A DNA stretch of 64,000 bases, taken from the NCBI GenBank assembly GCA_023079485.1, contig CM041084.1, forward strand, positions 127,345,292 to 127,409,291. Reading direction: 5' to 3'. Shown here piece after piece: positions 26,530 through 40,163 of the stretch. The translations under genes were made by a program, and so were the position numbers. The stretch comes from Archilochus colubris (Eukaryota; Chordata; Aves; Apodiformes; Trochilidae). Numbering within the stretch: position 1 is the first letter of the stretch; each line of letters opens with the position of its first letter. Under the pieces are notes generated by a model. That model worked only from the letters and a program-made list of their open reading frames with translations, made no database searches and was not told where the DNA came from.

Positions 26530-26665
26530 AAGTTCTGGTTTGAATCCTGAGTGTTGAATATGAATTAAATCAACTAACTGTTTTTCCATCTCTAGAATAG
26601 GAGCAATACTGTACATTCTACCTTAGAGGGCTGTGTGAGGTTGAAATAATGACAGTGAAGTCATA
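26530..26665 (+). mobile_element. MIR-like CORE-SINE relic
   Basis: The sequence has the shape of a MIR 3' half: a GGTTTGAATCCTGAG segment, then TTTTTCCATCTCTAGAATAG, then a GAGCAATACTGTACATTCTACC segment and AGAGGGCTGTGTGAGGTTGA. These correspond to the MIR sequence around and after its CORE domain and its L2-like tail. MIR elements spread early in amniote and mammalian history and are rare and very old in birds. The left boundary is approximate. Confidence 0.6.
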
Positions 26666-29600
26666 AGCTCCTCCAGACCATCACAATCAGTCCTGAAAAT
26701 CGTATTGCCATGCTCTTTTCTCATTTGGTGGTGTGGTTTAGTCTTTTCTCAGCAAATAGGTTTGCCAAGTCTCGTCTGAAGGCTCCGTGCTGCTGAAAGG
26801 ATATTGTGCTGAAATAGGAGTGTAGGTGGGGATGAAGACTGCCAGAAGGATCTCCTATTACCCCAAAGAGAGAAAATGGCAGCCAACTTCCATGTAGTCT
26901 GGAAAATGGTGAAATACCATCTTTCTGATAGTCTTAAATGGATAAGCAGTAGGTAAAATCTAAGGACAACACAAATCCTGTGCAAAAAGGGCACAGGCCA
27001 CAAGGAATTAGAGAAGCTCAGAAAATAAATGAAACTAAGGGACACATAAATGACAGAGGCATGCCACTAGCTCAACATGCTTAAATAGCACTGGTTAGAA
27101 ATCTTTAGACTCATGCTCTTTCTGCACCTGACTGACATTCATCTGCATCATTATAGACATGTCCCTCCAGTACAGAGACAGAACTGGGCAGTCACTCATG
27201 CTGAGCTTTTCCTATTACTACATTTCAAGCAAATCCTGATTTTACAAGGTAGAATCTGTGTCCAGCTTGCATTAAGTGTCTAAGCATATCCACATTCCTT
27301 GTATAGGACGTACATACCTCTATGTTTCTAAAAGACATTGTTTTGATATGTGTCTTGTAGAGAGGTGTGGGGACTGTTTGCTTAAAATTTTAGCCTAAGA
27401 TCAGGCAAAAAGATAGTAGAGATCTTATTAAGTATCTCTATCACAAAAAAAAAAAAAAAAAAAAAAAAGAGGAGGAGTCTAGGTAGATTTATATTAAGTA
27501 GTACTTGCAATTTCAGAAGAAAACATTTTCCCTGTGTCTTTCTCAGTCTCGCATGGAATTCATTCCAAATCTTTCCAATTCCTTCTCAGTCTCTGGACCT
27601 GTTGGAGCTGGACAGAAATCCTAGCTTATGTGCACTTAAAGAAATTGAAAAATAAAGGAAAATTTTTACCAGTTTTATTTTATTAAGACAAAATATTGAC
27701 AAAATTACATTTTTTTTCTTTTGCATTTTTAAAAAAGTTAATCTTGACTTGAACATTAGATTGGGTTTTGGCAAAGAAAATATATTCATCTGTCAGTACA
27801 GATATTCATATTTTCCTCACCTTGTTTTTCAGTACAAAAAGAGAACTAAGTGCTGAATGGAAAACATAAATTTGGGGTTTCCTTCATTTTTTCTAGTTCT
27901 TCTGTGAGGAAGAAGAGTAGATTTCTTCATTTTTACATGTGTTAACTCAAAGCTTCTGCCCTCCACCCTTCATTTTCATTTAAAATGGGTGGGATGAGGA
28001 GACTGACAGAAAATCGACAGATGAAAAGAGAAACAAAACTGACTAATTTTAATTTTTAGAAACGAAATTAATGACGTTTTTATTGATACGTGAAATTAGA
28101 AACAAACTTTTATTTGATATTTTCCAAGTATAGCATTAAAAAACCTGCAAAAAAAAGATTTTTTTTTTTCTAGTGACACTGAATCTTCCAAAATGCATTT
28201 TTTGGACAAACATTCAGCTCATTCTGCTGTAGTCATTGACACTGACCTTCTACATGTAGATTCAAAGAGAATAATTAAAGGCAAGCAGCACTGCTAAATT
28301 GTCAGCAGCTGGGGGATGAAAGCAGTTCTGAAGAGTAATTCTCCAATGAGGCTGTGGATAAGGCAGGACATTTAGTGGCTAAATTATCTCCCTCCTGAAT
28401 TTAAACTGAGTCTGGTGAAATGGTACTTCTCTGAAACTCCCTTTATGGTCAAATCTTGTTGCCAGTGGCATGACTTTTTTTACAAAGGAAAAACAAAATG
28501 TAAAGTAAATGGTACTATTACCATGAAATGGTGTGAGTATACAGAATTTACTGTGCACTAGGGATTATACATAAGATGAACTTTAGAGTTTTCACATTTC
28601 AATTTTATAACAATTTTTTTCCCCCGTATTTCTCAATATGTTCCACTGGCATTCAATGAACAACTGTAGAGCTCCCCTGTGGTTAATTTAACCCCAGGAA
28701 ATTCCCCAGAGTATAATCAAAGACTGCACAGTGGCTAAAATTTCTCTCCTGTTTCAAAACTAATGAAGCTAAATCCTGCTGGCTAAGACAGTATTTTTAA
28801 AGTCTAGTAGGCTCTAAATATAGGAACAGAACAGACATCAGGCATAACTACAAAATGCATTTTTTGCCACCTGTCTAAAAGAGGCATCACGGCTACAGAA
28901 AGACCTCATCCATGGGTTTGAACCTGCCTCATTATCACCTATGAATAAAATTGAAACTACCACAAGTCACAGCAGTGAATTCCAGATATGACAGTCAGAC
29001 CATTGCCTCTGACATAGGGGTGAAACCTCTTCCCCCAGACCTGCCTGGAACTTGCCTTCTTCAAAGCTATCCACATGGCACTAACCTACTTCAAAAAGTG
29101 CTCAAGTAGGTCACAGGCATAAGAACTCTTCCTATTTTAAGCAATTAGGGCTGCTAAAAACAGTCAAATTAGGGAATGAATCACTGGTTAAGCCATGCTG
29201 GTAATGGGAATGTTATTTGAGGGGACCAGGAGTGAGCAAAGTGGTGTGAAGATCAGCAGCAAGCTGGTAAATAACTGAGCTCTCTTTTTTGCCAGAATTT
29301 GTGGGAAAGAATAATGGAAAACTCATACTCATGAATATTGCACAGATCTTTGTGTATATTTGTGCCACTACTTGAACTTTGCATTCCTTTGGCTCCTCTG
29401 GATGCTGTGGGGTGGGAATCATCCAAGTAAGGAGTAGGAACATGAGGCATCAGTCCCAACAGACAACCCACAAGTAAGACCAAGCAAAATCCTAAACATG
29501 CCAGGGCACTAAGTCCTTTAGGTACTGCTCACCTAACATTATGTGCATATGTTAGATTTGCAAGTTGGATAAAAATCATTGGACATAAGAAAAAAAAAAA

Positions 29601-32600
29601 AAGAAACAGTTCATTTGAACAGCATGAGCAAGGTAAACATATTATTGGAAGCAAATATGTTGGCTGCATTGAGCAACAATGTTCTCTCTAGTTCACAGGA
29701 GTCCTGCAAACCTGTCTTATAAACTGACACCTCTTTAAAGCCTGTCATTATTTCTGTTACTATTTTAAAGCTCTAAGCAAATTGGTTAGGAAATAGTTGC
29801 TTTCAATTCCAGTTCAGAGCTGGGACCAGCTTCTGTGCTTACTACATTTTTTTAACTTAAATGATCACAAATGAACTGATTAGCCCTAAATTACACCAAG
29901 AACCAAAATATGAGGCATTCTTCTCATCACTCCTCTTTGGGGAAAAATGAGATTTTTCTGTGTTAATACCTTTCTTCAGCCAGCCAACTTCTACTGTTGT
30001 TTTCTCCAATGTCATCAGTAATGGGATTAAACCCTGACAGATCCCTCTAGCTCATTAAACATGGGAGGAAACACATACTGGGGCAAACCAGTCACTGCTC
30101 TTACTCCAGCAAAATCAGTTCCATATTATCACAGATTAATTTAGCTCATTCTGTCTTAATCCCAACAGTGACCCCTCCACTCTACCTAACTGCAGAGCTG
30201 TTGCATGGTTTTCTAACCATGATTTTTATAACTGGGGAGACATTATCTTAATCTTGCTAAAGGCAGCTGGAATGTAACAAAGCCAAGTCAACAGCCTGGG
30301 TCAGGGCAAATGAACCATAAAATGACCCAAAATGAAACAGAGAAGCAGGTAGGTCTTGATGCATGCTTCTCCTGATTTCTTCTGTACTGCCCTTTTTTTT
30401 ATATAACAGACTGAAGTGGTCAGGTTTAATACAAAGTAGATACTTTCCATGTGTGTTTGATGCCAACAAAGCTTTAGCAACAGGGACCAGCAAGCAGCAT
30501 TCCAGGCTACAGATACAGCTTGAGGGAGTGCAGAAGTTTCATGGCTGTTTCTGCATAGGTTTCTCAAGGTTTCTGTGAGAAAGGGGCTGCACTGGGCAAA
30601 GAAATGCCCTGAGAAGGCCAGAGGCAGGGAGCCCTAAGGGCCAAACTGTGGGTCCAGTCCACCTGGACTGAAGTTTGGGAGCAAAGAGAGAGGACGTGAC
30701 CTGTCTGGAAGCAAGGGGAAAGGAAAAAAAAGAGGATGTGCAATGTCCTAAGCCTGGGATATTCCATACTATGCTTTAAGCTGGATCCAGAGTGAAGGCC
30801 AAGCCAGCCTAGAAGAGAAAGGAGGAAAAATCTGTGTAAGCAAGAACCTTTCCCCATGTTATCTGTACTAAAACACGAGGCTGGGCTGTAAAGATTTAAG
30901 AATTGCTCTTGTTTGCTGCAGGAGAGCACTTGGTAAATAAATAAGTGGGAGGCTTAGCTTGCTTTGGGGAGAGTTGTGCTGTCTTTGATTTATTCTGAAT
31001 TTATGACTTTCACAAAGACAGTTGCCAAGGGACACTAGTGCAGGAAAGGACAGAGGAACCAATGACACATTTTATTCTTTTTAAAAATGAAATAACTTAA
31101 TTGATCCTGTTTTAGAGCCACTGCACTGCACCAGCAGTTTTATCTCTTTGTGTACACCACAACAGGCAAGTTTCATATTAAGCAGCACCTGTTTCTCCAA
31201 TTGCTCTTCTCTGTCTTTAAATGTCACCATCACACACCTTCTATTGCACCTGGGCAATAGTTGGTTCAAATCAATCTGCTTCCATCATTACCAACCTATT
31301 TTCTGGGGAGTAACTACTTACAACCCCTTTGGTCCTGTAATCGTTTTAAACTCTACAGAGCAAGATTTTCTAGAAGTGTTTTATCTATATACTGCTGTAG
31401 GGCTTTAATTGCATCAAAACAGGTGTTATCCTTGCATATGTCTTTCCTCCCCACCCCAAATAATTTAACTGCAATTGTTAAAACATGCATTTAAAAGCCC
31501 AGATTTCCATATTGCACAGTGCAGTTTTTAAAACAATAAGCCTGAACCTGGAAGCTGAACAGTGTGAGCTGCAATTTTTCAGATCCACAAACCAATAAAT
31601 TAACATAACAGGAACTAGAGGAGAAATCTGATTACATGAAATTGCCAGCCAGATGCCAAGAATGCTGTTGGAGTCGTTTACAAACATTCACTACTGTTGC
31701 ACCTCAATCCTAAAACTCATTCCTTTTTTAAGGATTTCTACTTTTTTTTTTGAAACTCTGAAGTGCTTTCTTGGCATGGAACTCAAAAGCAGACATGCTA
31801 AGGGCAAAAAAAAGGCTCCAAAGACTGCTCCTGTGTGATTACTCCAGGGACCAGGAGCTGTTCTGCCATGAGCTGATGCTGGCACATGAGCTGTGGCTTC
31901 CCCAGAGGTTGTGAATGGAGCTGACTGGAATGATTTATTGTGTGAAACATATTACACACTTGTGATAAATAGAGTTGTAATTTCAGTTTAGAAAGTTGGA
32001 AAATGTTCCAGGATGCCATCTTCTCAATTAAAAATGTCAACAGTAATATCCCAGGGCTACATAAGACCAATCATTGTTTCTTTTCTTCTTTTATAATTTC
32101 AGCTTTTTTTAATACTTCCTCTGATTAGTGAAATATGCAAGAGATTTTTCACTTAAGTAAAATCTCTTGTTCAACCCCAAATTATTACTCTTCCTCCAAT
32201 TTTTTGTTTCCACCCCCAACCTGAAAAATCAGTGCATACATGCTATACTCATGGTTTACATTAATCAGAAACATTTGGAAATCAACCTGGATTGAAAAGG
32301 GATTAAAAGAGAACATTTTTAAAACCTTTGGCTGTAAACAAGATTTTAAATTTAAGTTCTTTCACAGGAGTCCATAAGATATGGGGATATGGGGACAAAC
32401 TAGGGGCTTTGGACTTCACTCCTAGAAAAATGTTGTCACATACTTCCCAAGAGAGTCTTCTGAGAGGAGCAATATTTGCAAGAGGACAGACCCTTCTGCT
32501 GTCTGTATTGACGAGTACAGAGAAGATGTGAGTCAGATTCTTATCAGATGTGTGTGGTGGGCAGCAAAGGACACAAGCCAGAACATGGGAAATTCTAATC

Positions 32601-32638
32601 CAAAGCTAGGAGAAATGTATTTGTTTTACCATAATCAT
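26666..32638. other. Unannotated non-coding DNA
   Basis: No gene was recognised. It contains an A24 run (27445-27468), A/T-rich sequence at 27.6-28.2 kb and scattered frames up to 121 codons (30564-30929, minus strand) without recognisable domains. Confidence 0.5.
27445..27468. repeat. A24 homopolymer
   Basis: Twenty-four uninterrupted A residues precede GAGGAGGAGT. No adjacent retroposed gene or SINE body is recognisable that would make this a retroposition tail. Confidence 0.95.
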
Positions 32639-32832
32639 GGTCTAGCACTGGACAAGGTTGCCCAGAGTGGCTATGGAGCCCCTAACCTTCAAGGTGTTCA
32701 AGAACAGAGCAGATGCAGCCCTAAGAAACCTGATCTGAGAAGTCCTGCTCTGATAGAGGCTGGAGTAGATGACCTCTGGAGGTCCCTTCCCACCCAGTTA
32801 CTCTGTGTTTCTATGCTTGTGTGATTCAAAGA
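32639..32832 (+). mobile_element. CR1 LINE 3' fragment
   Basis: On the plus strand, GTTGCCCAGAGTGGCTATGG, then a TTCAAGAACAGAGCAGATGC segment, then GATGACCTCTGGAGGTCCC and a TTTCTATG end follow the order of the CR1 ORF2 C-terminus and 3' untranslated tail. About 190 bp remain. The terminal microsatellite is degraded. Confidence 0.85.
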
Positions 32833-34164
32833 CTGAATGATGATCCATACGGACAGCAGCATTTCTCAGTTCATATTCCTTGGTACTTTCCACCTCAGGG
32901 AAAGTTCAAGGAGAAAGAGGACATCCTCTGCAGTATGTGCTAGAAGGAAACGAACTGGGCTTTGTCTTTGTCTACTGTCTGCTTAACAGAGTTTTCTTCC
33001 CCATTGAATAAGGGAGTATTATTCATGGTTTGACTATAGCTCTGCTCTTCTGCATCTTCTTTAGGAGAGAAAGTATAAACGCAAAAAAATTTAATGGAAA
33101 ATCTTCCTTTCAGAGGAATGTGAGTATTTGAGCAGCTCTTGGGCTTTCTGTATATCTCACCTTTCTCATTCACTTCAATGGGAAGAACACATTATATTGT
33201 GAAACTCATTCAGCAGTGTACATTTTGTCTCCTTCTAATTCATTTTCATCATGTTTGCATAAATAAGGGATTCACTGTATGTAAAAAGCATTTAAAGGAT
33301 AAAATTACTCATGTTGGTTTTTTTCCAACCAAAAGAAAATAGCAATCTTCTTTAATTGGTGTCCCTTACAGAAAAGGCCCAGGATGCTGATTTGAAACAG
33401 ATTTCTCTAGAAGAATAAATGATATTTGAACACTGCATTTTTCACACCTGGAGTACTATAACTTCAGTTCTCTTAAGTAAACTGCTTGGTGGCATTGTAT
33501 CTTTCAGCCCTTATTGCTCTCCAAATAATCCCAACTCTTGTTACTGGCATAAAGCAGATATTGTATTGTCTTATGCCAATTAAGAAATATATAAGAATGG
33601 AGTATATAAGAAGACATTTCTTCCACGCTCAGATTCAATTTCTTGAAGTATAAATGTGCTAAATATGCTAAAAATTATCTACAGTTCTTTACATTCCTTT
33701 GGTGACTGCAAAATCAGTGATTTGTATAATGCTGTCCTTGTAATTATAGCCCTTCTCTCATTGCTTTTCCTAGGAACTTCTGAAGATACAACCAGATACA
33801 CACTAATTGTTCATGACCTGGACAAGATCCCTGAATTTTCACATCTGCTGGGAAGTATATATAAGTGTCTTGTTCTCTAAAGACAAGAAAGCTTTAAATC
33901 AACTTTATAAACACACTGTCCCCTTAACCACCACTACCTGTTCACAGTGCAATGTAACTATCCCAAATAGTGTGTTTTTTCACTGGTTAGGCATGGGCTG
34001 CATTATAAAAAAAGCAGAGTGCTTCTTATTCACTGGTGTGTCTACGTAGCTATAAATCCAGCATATGGTGAGATTCATTCCAGATTGTTTCACTTCCTTA
34101 ATTCTCTGTGATCATTGACCCTCAGTCATGTTACCTGTATTGGTGTATTAAATATGTTCATCAT
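32833..34164. other. Unannotated non-coding DNA between two CR1 tails
   Basis: No gene or RNA was recognised. Frames of 80 codons or fewer have no recognisable content. Confidence 0.5.
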
Positions 34165-34381
34165 ATTAGGAAAAAATGCTTTATAGTGAGGGTGATGAGA
34201 CACTAGAACAGGTTCCCCAGGGAAGTTGTGGATGTCCCCTCCTGTGAAGAGTTCAGGGAGAGGTTGGATGGGGCTTGAAGCAACCTGGTCTGGTGGAGGG
34301 TGTCACAGCTGATGGCAATGGTGTTGGAACTAGAAGATCTTTAAAGTGTCTTCCAGTCCAAACCACTCCATGATTCTGTCA
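34165..34381 (+). mobile_element. CR1 LINE 3' fragment
   Basis: Reading plus, GGTGATGAGACACTAGAACA, then GGTTCCCCAGGGAAGTTGTG, then a GTTGGAACTAGAAGATCTTT segment and CCATGATTCTGT are the conserved end of CR1 ORF2 and its 3' tail. Translation of the first part gives the ORF2 pattern FPREVVDVPS, with one stop where a Trp is usual. It is truncated 5' near 34165. Confidence 0.93.
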
Positions 34382-37300
34382 GTTACACGGATCAAAATTC
34401 TAACAAATAAAGCAGTATTGCATCTGATATTGCCGTAGCAGAGATATCCTAAATCTGTACCAGATTTGCCAGTTTTAGATCATCAGTGATACATTACATA
34501 AACAAACAAACAAAAAAATCTGCAATGTGTAACAAGGGAAGGTGATTACGTTTCGAGGCCTATATGTGATTGAAAAGTGAAAAGAATATTATTTGCTTCA
34601 TTGTTTTTTTTCCCAAGAGATGGTATCTTTGGATAAACAAATAAATAGGTTGGCACAGGGATACATGTTTCTGTTTATATTGTACCAGAAATGTCACCAA
34701 GCAAAGGATTTGACCTTTCATCCCCACTTTTCCAGAGCTCTAAGTTCACTCCTGCAAGAGCCATGAAAGTCTAAAAGGCTTAACAACTGGAAATGAAAGA
34801 ACAATCACACTCTTAAGTTTTCTGTACTGATTACATGAGAAAGAACAGACCAGTTTCCTATGTCATAGGGATATTGCTCTACACTAATACAGGGTCTAAG
34901 AAAAAAAAGGTGGCACTAAAAAACAGTAAAAAAGTAATGGCTATTATATTTAGTTAAAAAAATACCTTATTTCATTCTCTGGGTAAATGTTTCTTACAGT
35001 TGTGAGTCAGTCAGCTTCAGGAAGGCAGAGGTAAGCCCAGTGGCCCTCTCAAAGCACAGCTTCATTTAGCTGAATGGGACAGAAGGAGCAGGCTCTGCTG
35101 GTCACCATCCCGTGCCTGGCAAGCTGTATGGCCAGGGGAGGACATGGACTTCCCAAGTCTCCACAGGGCCCTGGAGCTTGCTGGCCAAAGACCTGGTCCC
35201 CAGTCTCCAAATCTGATGTGGGAATTTGCTGTACAAAGCACCAATATAATCTAATGTGCCTTCTACATCCTGCCTTGTCCTGACCATCCTCTGGTGCCAA
35301 GGCTTGCCTGCCTTCTTGACAGAGAGATCAGGAAGGCTGCTGGTCCCCTGCAAGAACATTTTCCCCACAGATCAATGTCAGGGCAATGGTATCACCATCA
35401 ACCAAACAGGGACACAGCTCCAGCTAACAAAAATTTGGTGCCACCATGATCTACCCTGCTTTTCTCTCTTGGGGGAGGTGGGACAGGAGCCAGGGTGGTG
35501 AGTACATCACTCTGTGTCCATGCCACCACCTGTCCTCCTGACACCAGGAGCAGGAAGCCCTCACCAAGTCCAGATGCATTAACAGCAAAGCAGCTTTAAT
35601 GGGTGCTTATCCCACATGCAGGAATATAAATAATCTTACAAACACAGAAAATACATAGTCAGTGTCACTATGCCCTAAGGGAGGTAAAGAAAGAAGTGCA
35701 GATTTCCAGCTACCTCAAGCTCTCACTGCCAGTTTACCTTCCCAATTAAAAGCCACAGAGAAATATCTGCTCCTCAAATCTTTTGGCAAGCATTGCTGCT
35801 GGTCAGGAAAAGGCACTTTGAAATGAAAGGCTGAGGAAGTATGGATTCTATTCTTTCAGTGTTCATTTTCAAGTGAAACACATGCACAGTCATTTTTATA
35901 ATCTTGAAGATGTATTTTAATTGATTTCCCAAGTATTTTAAGGTCTATTAATTCCCTGGATCTTGCAAACTCTGCATTTTCTGTATTCCAGCTGCTGTTC
36001 TAATCATGTTCATTAACAGAATAACTTTTACCTGCCAGCAAATATTTTACACCGCATTAATAAATCTTCTGTTTGCTATCAGAACTGAGTGGACAAATAA
36101 AATAAATTACCCAATAGTGCGAGTTTCCACATGACTGTAACATTGTTCTATTATGTCATTCTACCAAGGGATTTAAACAGATTTTAATATAAAGAGAACA
36201 AAAGGAAAAAAAAAAGAGAGTATTATTTTAAAGTGTGCACATTTACATTTTAAACATCTCCTTTTTCCATGTTAGAAATTAACAGGGTTTTTTTCACATG
36301 CTTTGTTGTGGTGAAAGTCTTACAGAAAGCATGCTTTCTCCCTGAGGTATAATCAGCAGTTATACACATCCAGCTACTTGTGTACTGGGTGATCACTTAA
36401 TTTTTCTACAGTTTATGAGCAATATAAAAAATAAAAAACATTAAGAAAAACAGCATAACCTTCTGATTGCAGACCACAGACCCTTTAGCAGCCAGCAGAA
36501 AAACCCAATGCAAACGTTTTTTTGCCTGTGTTATTTCCCCATAGTTCTCAATTAATTTTTCTAAAAGCTCTGAAATTCTGCCAGCACCACACGTGCATGG
36601 AAGATAAAATGAAACAGCAATTAATGCAATCATCTTTGATTTAACATTAATGTAACTCAGTGCATTAGGCCTTGTTTTACATGCAATTGTGCTGTTCCGA
36701 CGACATTTCAGAGAGCCCCCAAATTAGCCAATTCACAAATCATAATTGAACTAAGAAGGATGAGGGTATTCCACTTAGTGTAGCCCTTCTGAAACGTCTC
36801 TCCTCCCTGAGGAAGGAAAGTGGATCAGCAAGACTGGCACCTCCTTGCCAGCGAGAGCTGAAAATGTGAGGTGCTTCACGACCTACGCTGATGCGTTCAG
36901 CTACGTGCTGGCTGCTGCAGAGATGCATCAGGAAACTGGGATGAGCAGTGCTCTCAGGGGAGAGACTCTGCATCCAGCAAGTCCCTTATCCTGCAACCCT
37001 TGCAGGTCCAGCTGCGCATGGCAGGAGTCACAGGTGCCAGAAGAGTGAAGAACGTGGTCACACATTTATAGCCTGAGGGAGCTGACTGGGTAGCGTTCCT
37101 CTTTACTGCCCTATAATACAAACAGAAGTCAAAATTATTCATCTTGTTACAACAGCAAGCATGGAAATTAAGAATTATTAGGACTAATTGTACTCTGGTA
37201 CCACTGCAATGCAAGCTGGAACTTCAGAGCTGACTTAGACGTTTGATTTGCCCATCTGATTGGCATCAGAGTTTTTCTGTGCTTTGTCCTTTGTATATTG

Positions 37301-37852
37301 GCAATTTGATGAGACAGATGTAATGTTTCCTGACGATACATCCCTTCATTGCACTCCTGCTCTGAATGTGGGTTTGATTTTATAAGAAGGGTTGGGTTTA
37401 AAGACTGTCACTCAATCACATGGACACCAAGCAAAGTTCAATTGCAGTGCAGCTTTCGTTAAGGATTCATTAATAGATGCTTCACATAAAATGCTACCAC
37501 ATTCTCTTTCATATTTTTTTTCTCTCCCTGAATCCCCCCCCTCCCCTTTTTTTTTCACAGCTGAGAATAATTAACTGTTCTTTTGTGAGTGTCATTTGTT
37601 CTCAAGGAATTAAATGCCACCTTATTTCTCAGAACAAGAATTCAACTGTCATAATTATAGCTTCATTTCAGGAGGAAAAAAAAATCATAATTTATTACAG
37701 ATTGTTCAGCATGTGAAATAAGTTTAAATGTCTTTGAAAGTAAATTGTGGCATGTCACGAAGGGCTTTTGCCATCACTGTAATTGATTTATAATTTTGCA
37801 TTTGAAATTAACAACATTCACCCATTGTTCTCCTATTATATAAGGTTCTGGC
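34382..37852. other. Unannotated non-coding DNA
   Basis: No gene was recognised. It contains a short (AAAC)n at 34499-34515 and a moderately GC-richer patch at 35.0-35.5 kb with overlapping spurious frames. Two A/T-rich, low-repeat blocks (36637-36752 and 37740-37850) are noted separately as possible conserved non-coding elements. Confidence 0.5.
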
Positions 37853-37990
37853 AGGGAGTTTGGAGTTTTATGTTCAGTCCTGGTCACCACATTACTGTAA
37901 TGATAATAATAAAGTTGCACTAGTTTAAAAGATAAAAATGATACAAAGAAATAAAGTCAATACCAGCATTAAAAAATGTTTGGGACTGAA
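37853..37990 (+). mobile_element. Old CR1-type LINE fragment
   Basis: A TTGGAGTTTTATGTTCAGTC segment followed by CTGGTCACCACATTACTG matches the ORF2 region of CR1/L3-type LINEs that encodes a Cys/Val-Gln-Phe-Trp-like segment. A degraded continuation around AAAAATGATACAAAG follows. The reading frame is broken and the copy is much older than the avian CR1 tails in this window. Confidence 0.55.
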
Positions 37991-38427
37991 AATAAGTGTA
38001 GAGAAATACACTGTGTCTGAGAAAAAATGAGTAAATAGGGGATTTATTAGAATTATGTTAACTTTAAAACACAAGAAAGCTAGTTTTAACTTTAATGATA
38101 GATTACATTAAAGTCATCTACCTAAAAAATACTAGGGTGCTCAAACGAAATTTTAAATAATTGGGCAAATCTAATCCAATAGAGTTCCTGCAGGTCAAGC
38201 CAGTGGTCCCCTTCCTCAGCCTAGAAAGCTTCAACCCATAGTTTGAAGAACTGCTTCCATAGGTGCAGAACCGCTTCCTATCCCTGTGTTTCAGAATTAC
38301 CCCAGAGTTGCAGAAGAGCAGAAAGAGCAATTTAATTTTGTCCTGGGTGCTGTGAGCATACAGGTTGTTGTTGCACAGTTAAGCATCATAACTGCCAATC
38401 CATTTTTTTAAGTGGCTTCATTTCTTG

Positions 38428-38498
38428 GATAATGACATTGAACAATGTGATAATGTCATTGAGCAATGACAAAACTGAGATAATGACATTGAGCAGTG
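38428..38498. repeat. Three copies of a 20-bp unit
   Basis: GATAATGACATTGAACAATG (38428-38447), GATAATGTCATTGAGCAATG (38449-38468) and GATAATGACATTGAGCAGTG (38479-38498) are near-identical direct repeats with spacers of 1 and 10 bp. Because AATGACATT and AATGTCATT are reverse complements, copies 1 and 2 can also pair as a hairpin. Confidence 0.92.
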
Positions 38499-40163
38499 CT
38501 GCACATAGCCAGAACAAAAACCATGAGGTCACCGGCAATGCATAGGGAATACAAAAAAACCACAAGACTCTAGATCCTGGATGAGAGATTGTATTTACTT
38601 TTTTTCAAACACTGTCTGTGATTCTAGCCTCAGCAGTTTCTTCAGGTTTATTTGATTTCATTGATCCCATCAGGTATCACACATAATGACATTAGTGTAA
38701 ATGAAAACAGAGTTAGTCCCATTAACTTATTATTCTACACACAGTTATAGGATAGGGAGAGAAATTAATGAAGAAAGATGAGAAAACTGATTTTGTCAAT
38801 TCTGCCAGATAAACAACAGGATTGATTCCCAGCTGGCCTTTCAAATTTCTGTTGTGGTCTCCATCCTTTTGACCATACAGCCTTCAATAGAAGGATTTAT
38901 ACAGTGAACATAAATGTGAGGAGACTGATTAATTTGTTAATTTCTTTAAAAAGAGGCAAAGGATACCATCCCTTTTCACAGTACATGGAGCTCATCATAT
39001 CAGGAACTTTTAAGATCCCTCAGAGAGGAATCTACCCCCTTGGAAGCTATTACTGCCATTTAGGCTGACGAAGGTAATCTACAATCTGACTGTCCCATAA
39101 AAACAGCTTCTAGTATGTTCTTCCTTTTGTTTACTCTTTTCCCCGTGCTTAATGTACCAAAAAACATTTCATGATGGTTTAAATTCTCCAAAGAAGTAAC
39201 CAGTAATGAAATTACATCTTCATTATTGACATCTTCAGCAATTAAGTAAAGTAAAGTAAGGAGGCTGTGGCAGACGGGGATAAGCAGTCTGTGCCAGATG
39301 AACAGCACAGTTATCCCCTTCCAGTGAAAGGGAGCAGAGAAAGCTGAAAGGCATCAGTCCTGCCTCCTCTTTCACCCTGATTTTGGAAAATCTAGCCCCC
39401 AAGTATTTTGCATATATAGCCTCTGATGGTCACTGACCCTTCCCCAGGCCAGTAAGCAAGAAACATTCTGCAGGACACTTTCTTGTCCACACCTATGTGC
39501 AACGCAAGTCCCAGTCTAACAGATGCCATGAAGGACAAGAGATAAGTGTTCTTTAGAATTTGAGATTGTGATACAATCTCTGAAGGCAAGGGCAAATCAA
39601 AGACCAGGGATGGAACAGGGAGAGGTAATTATGCTGACAATATCAAATGTTTCTAAAATCTACAATAAGCAGAACAGGGCCAAGCTGTCATCATGCTGCA
39701 GAGAAGCCTGCTGGACACTTAATACTGTTGGGAAATTCAAGGTCAGTTTATTCTAGTAAAAATATTGCCATGTAATGCTGGCAAGGTCAGTGTCAGCTTG
39801 GATTACCTGCCATGCAAGTGCCAGTCATGCATGTTCTTCCTCTGGGCTAGTCTAACTTGTGGTCTAACTTTTCAAAGATGTTTATTCCTACACTCTCACT
39901 GGCTGACATGGGGCAGCCATAAAGCAGATTCCATTGCAGAGCAGCTTATTTCAAATCTGTTTCATAAATAAAATTTTTTTTCTCCTTGTGTAAAATATAT
40001 ACAGCTTGTCTTCACACTCTGATCCAGTCATACAACAGTGTGCTGCTTCACACTGAAAACATGCAATGAAAACTATCTTAGAGATGAATAACCAGTTCCT
40101 CTATGAACAGGATCTCTCACTCCCTCCTCTCTGCCACTCTGTACTTCTGGAAGTTGGATTGTC
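38499..40163. other. Unannotated non-coding DNA
   Basis: No gene or RNA was recognised. Open frames up to 82 codons have no recognisable domain. Confidence 0.5.

Noticed and set aside
38200..38340. Second CAGTGGTCCCC start resembling a hAT end
   Set aside because: No matching inverted end or target duplication was found downstream.
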